64,000 nt of DNA, from positions 5,183,229-5,247,228 of the forward strand of contig JAQJVL010000002.1 of the NCBI GenBank assembly GCA_035578905.1, given 5' to 3'. Both the position numbers and the translations under genes were made by a program. This stretch comes from Stictocephala bisonia (lineage: Eukaryota; Arthropoda; Insecta; Hemiptera; Membracidae). Below the pieces are notes generated by a model, which saw only the letters and a list, made by a program, of their open reading frames with translations, was not told where the DNA came from and ran no database searches. How positions within the stretch are numbered: position 1 is the first letter of the stretch; each line of letters opens with the position of its first letter. Positions 60,926-64,000 of this stretch are shown piece by piece.

Positions 60926-61454
60926 TTACTTGTTGAGTAAAGTTCACGCACAAGCCTGCAGGCACACGTACTCCGGCGAGGGAAGTTATTTATAATGTAT
61001 ATATGTAAATATACATTAAGTTACAGAAACACGTAACACTCGTTGCGATATTTCTGGTTGAAACGTAAGTTCTCGACTGCTAACCATTCACGTGAGACGC
61101 TACAACTCAACACTATCTGGCAACCAACTGCCTCTTAGATATATTCGCAACATATTCGCCACACACGTGCTGCCAAAACTAACATAAACAACTGGTGTTT
61201 TTCAATCCGCGCAGAATTAGATCTTCCGCACGCTCCCTGACTGTGACTTCCTGGAGTTGCGAAAACTTCTGATGTTTTTTAACATCATTTTAGCCCGTTT
61301 TTGCATACAGGTGTAGAATGTTGTTTATTTTTGTATGACGCACGGAGCTTGCATAAATATTATGAGAACGTGTAGGTTTAGGAACCAGCATAGACTTTGT
61401 ACTGTTATTTATCAAATAGTTATCTGATAAACTTACTCACCTAAATGTTGCTTT

Positions 61455-61798
61455 GGATCTTTTCCGTTAATTCACTTCGACTAATTTTTTGTTTCCGTTA
61501 ATTCACTACCGCTTGATAAATATTCTATTGCACTAAAAACGTTTCCCCAATCATTTGTACGTCCACTGTGGTATTACGTATTGTCTAGGAATCCGATATC
61601 GCTGGCCTTACTGTTTTTCAAGAACTTACACACGGAGAGCGCATTCGGTGGTAAGTCAATCATTGGATTTTCCAGTTTGTGATCAAGTTTAGTAGCCACC
61701 TAACCAGACCTTACCTAAAATAACCGTAATTACGATAAAAAAGTAGTAGTAGTGAAGTAACGGGAAAAGTAGTGGTAGTGAATTAACGAAAAAGATCC
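61455..61798. mobile_element. hAT-like MITE, copy 2 (344 bp)
   Basis: Same ends and interior as 57754-58078 (GGATCTTTTCCGTTAATTCA / TGAATTAACGAAAAAGATCC). Flanking octamers GTTGCTTT and GTCGCCGT match at 5 of 8 positions, so the duplication is decayed or the ends have shifted. Confidence 0.85.
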
Positions 61799-62010
61799 GT
61801 CGCCGTTACATAACTTTCTTCCTGATATTCATCTGATTAATATGCGAAATAAAATATTATTTTTAACTATTACGGTTTTCTGTAATGAAAAAAACACTGG
61901 TTTGATTCCGGATATAAACCAAAGCATAGGTTTTGGCCAAGGCATATTTAACATATGACTGATTCTGTCTTATATAATGGCACGACTAATAACGCATTTG
62001 GAAGGGTATA

Positions 62011-63398
62011 TCTTATACTATAAAACGAGCAAGGAATTGTATGTATCTTTATATGTACCTATTTCCAGTCATTTTATTTCAAAAACGGCTTTACCGATTT
62101 TCTTCGTACTTTGTCTATAAAAAGGTTTTCTACCTCAGGAATCCAATGGATTTGGTGACAATTTTGAGAAAACTCATTTTCTATGAGTTTTCACTATTCC
62201 AAAAGTACAGAGTAAAAATATAGGAGACAGGCGGGTGGGTCAATACCACTGTTTAATGTTTACTATTTACTATTTCAACATGTGAGTTATGATTTTAATT
62301 TATTTTTTTAAATAACACGCGTTTTTCTGAATCTGTTAAAATGTAAACAAACTCGTATTTTTCATACCTATGTCTAATATACACAATTCAGTTATTTTAG
62401 AACTTTATTTCATTTTTATTATAATTTCAACGCACCGCAACACATATTTATGGTCCTTCGAGCCGGAATACAGCAAGTAAGATAAATTTACAGTTCATTG
62501 ATAACTTCAGTTCAGTGTATTTTAACTTTTTCTTAGAATGCCAGGCGGACGTCCTCCAAAACGACGCAAGTTTAATTTTAATAAAAATGGGCCACCAATA
62601 CCGAATTTAAATGAATCCCAAGATACTGAAACATGCTATGAAGCTGAAATTGAAAATACAGATCTTGATTCAAACAATGAAACAAATCTTATGACTTGTA
62701 TTAATACTTTGCAAACAACTTCTACAAATAATTCTGGAAATACCTTACAAACTTACGATTTTCCATCAACCTTGGGGGTAACATTTAATAATGTCGTCCA
62801 AACAACAATTTTTAATCAAGAAAGTAATGATACTCCTGCTACTGCTAGACCAATGCGTAAAGCGAAAGTTGCTTGCAGAGATATATTGATAGGAGTTATT
62901 ATGGAATTGAATGATTCACAGAGTCAAGAATCAGAAGAAAAAAGAATTCATCGGGAAAGTAACAAAAAATTGAATGAAACAGCAGAAGAGTGTCAACAAA
63001 GTTTGAGTGATGATCTTTCAAGAGTCACTCAACGAATCTCTCAAGAAACTTGTGTGCAAAGAAGTCAGTGGTTGAGTAATATGCGTGAAAGAGAAAATCA
63101 ACGAAGAAATGAAGAAACTCCTGAAGAAAGGAGTCAACGGTTGGATATAATGCGTCACAGAATTAATCAACAAAGAAATGCGGAAACTCCTGAAGAACGA
63201 AGTCAGCGGTTGAATGATATGCGTCAGAGAAACAGCCAACAAAGAAATGCGGAAACTCCTGAAGAAAGAAGTCAGCGGTTGAATGATAGGCGTCAGAGAA
63301 ACAGCCAACAAAGAAATGCGGAAACTCCCGAAGAAAGAAGTTAGCGATTAGATGATATGCGACAGAGAAACAGCCAACAAAGAAATGCGGAAACTCCT
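62011..63398 (+). mobile_element. 5' part of a Helitron, truncated
   Basis: A possible 5' end is TC at 62011 preceded by A (the TCTTATACTATAAAACGAGC start). AAAACGGCTTTACCGATTTTC at about 62081 is of a kind often found in Helitron leaders. The ORF at 62538 gives the coding link. No 3' hairpin with CTRR end was found, and similarity stops near 63398 in mid-repeat. Confidence 0.5.
62538..63344 (+). pseudogene. Helitron Rep-helicase polyprotein, N-terminal leader only
   Basis: 268 codons from a good ATG. A basic start (PGGRPPKRRKF), an acidic Asn/Thr-rich middle, then tandem 23-residue charged repeats of the type NAETPEERSQRLNDMRQRNS from about residue 190. Such Glu/Arg repeat leaders precede the Helitron-like N domain in insect Helitron proteins. 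The HUH nuclease and Pif1-type helicase that would follow are absent. A TAG at 63342-63344 stops the frame within a repeat, and the frame then continues with further repeat sequence to about 63398, so the stop is a mutation. Confidence 0.55.
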
Positions 63399-64000
63399 TT
63401 CAAATATATTTTAATAATTTTCATAATGGGAGATAATTATTGTGTTTATAACAAAATCAAACAACTAATAACAAAACCAAATGTTTACAGATGAGACACT
63501 AACCCGATCGGAGATCGGCTTTCCTGGTACTACTACAATATTAAGGCATCTTAAACCGATTATATTGTGTAAATGTTTCAGTATGTAAACTGGTCGGCAG
63601 CGTGGTTGGTTAATCCCAGCTGCACATGCTACATGTTTCCAGTTCGAACCTAAGAAGAGGCATAAGAAAGGAAGGGATCGGCTGATAACCACCGGCTGTT
63701 TATTTGTCTTGGGCTATTAACTAATTACACTTTCTGATATAGTCGGCCTTAGTTTGTTACAGTTCACTCATCTACACTCATCACACACGTTCTAAATCCA
63801 TAAGTTGAATGTATAACGCTAGTTGGAAGTGTTGTGAGAGTGTAGAATTAATAGTAGAATTTGTTCGGACAAACCCATATCCGGAGTGTTGGGTCCCCCC
63901 AAGTGTTTGGCTCGGTAAGAATAAACCTTGATTTCACCTATCACTAGTATAGTTATAAATGGGATTATATAGATTTACTGCAGTATTCCTTCTATAATTT
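63399..64000. other. non-coding DNA
   Basis: A weak tRNA-like pattern lies at 63590-63660 (TCGGCAGCGTGGTTGGTTAA and CCAGTTCGAACC), possibly another SINE head. Nothing else recognised up to the window end. Confidence 0.35.

Overview
The window looks like AT-rich nuclear DNA of an insect, plausibly a hemipteran. The evidence is one receptor exon with an insect-type product and a canonical splice donor, blocks of degenerate TTAGG/GGTTA repeats, tRNA-derived SINEs, several MITE families, non-LTR reverse-transcriptase remnants and a Helitron fragment. No species can be fixed from the sequence alone. No prokaryotic gene organisation and no intact tRNA, rRNA or CRISPR locus was seen.

The only confident host gene is at 4639-5014 (+): the first coding exon of a class A neuropeptide GPCR, most likely the ecdysis-triggering hormone receptor. 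It runs from the signal-less N-terminus through TM2 to the conserved TM3 cysteine and ends in a phase-1 GT donor. I see no later exon of it, so much or all of 5.0-64 kb may be a long first intron that collected repeats.

The most unusual object is 12867-19366: a ~6.5 kb, very AT-rich element with 176-bp terminal inverted repeats, sitting inside TA microsatellite. It carries compact virus-style genes: a fragment resembling the C-terminal half of a Polinton-type double-jelly-roll capsid protein (13228-13833, -); a ~785-codon protein with the three-motif order of rolling-circle/Rep_trans-type initiators (14074-16432, +, broken by a 1-nt insertion); a small protein I tentatively read as a single-strand DNA-binding candidate (16429-16740, -); an unknown ORF (16784-17179, -); and a zinc-ribbon ORF (17479-17763, -). 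Its right third is an almost identical inverted copy of the 3' part of the initiator gene, fused directly to the second TIR, and there the initiator frame is open. I read it as a recently integrated, rearranged, defective small DNA virus or virus-like transposon combining a capsid gene with a Rep-like replicator.

The rest is repeats. There are tandem arrays at 1.3, 8.2, 23.0, 37.4, 41.9, 44.2 and 60.3 kb. There are fold-back or MITE elements at 20.5 (pogo-like), 27.4 and 59.4 (one family), 27.8, 35.4, 38.0, 48.5, and 57.8 and 61.5 kb (one hAT-like family). Two tRNA-derived SINE families occur at 6.8/48.3/54.0 and 28.8/50.1/60.9 kb. LINE 3' ends lie at 30.0, 37.0 and 46.0 kb, and a truncated Helitron 5' part at 62.0-63.4 kb. 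A dispersed repeat seen at 26.4 and 58.1 kb shares its unit with the 23-kb minisatellite.
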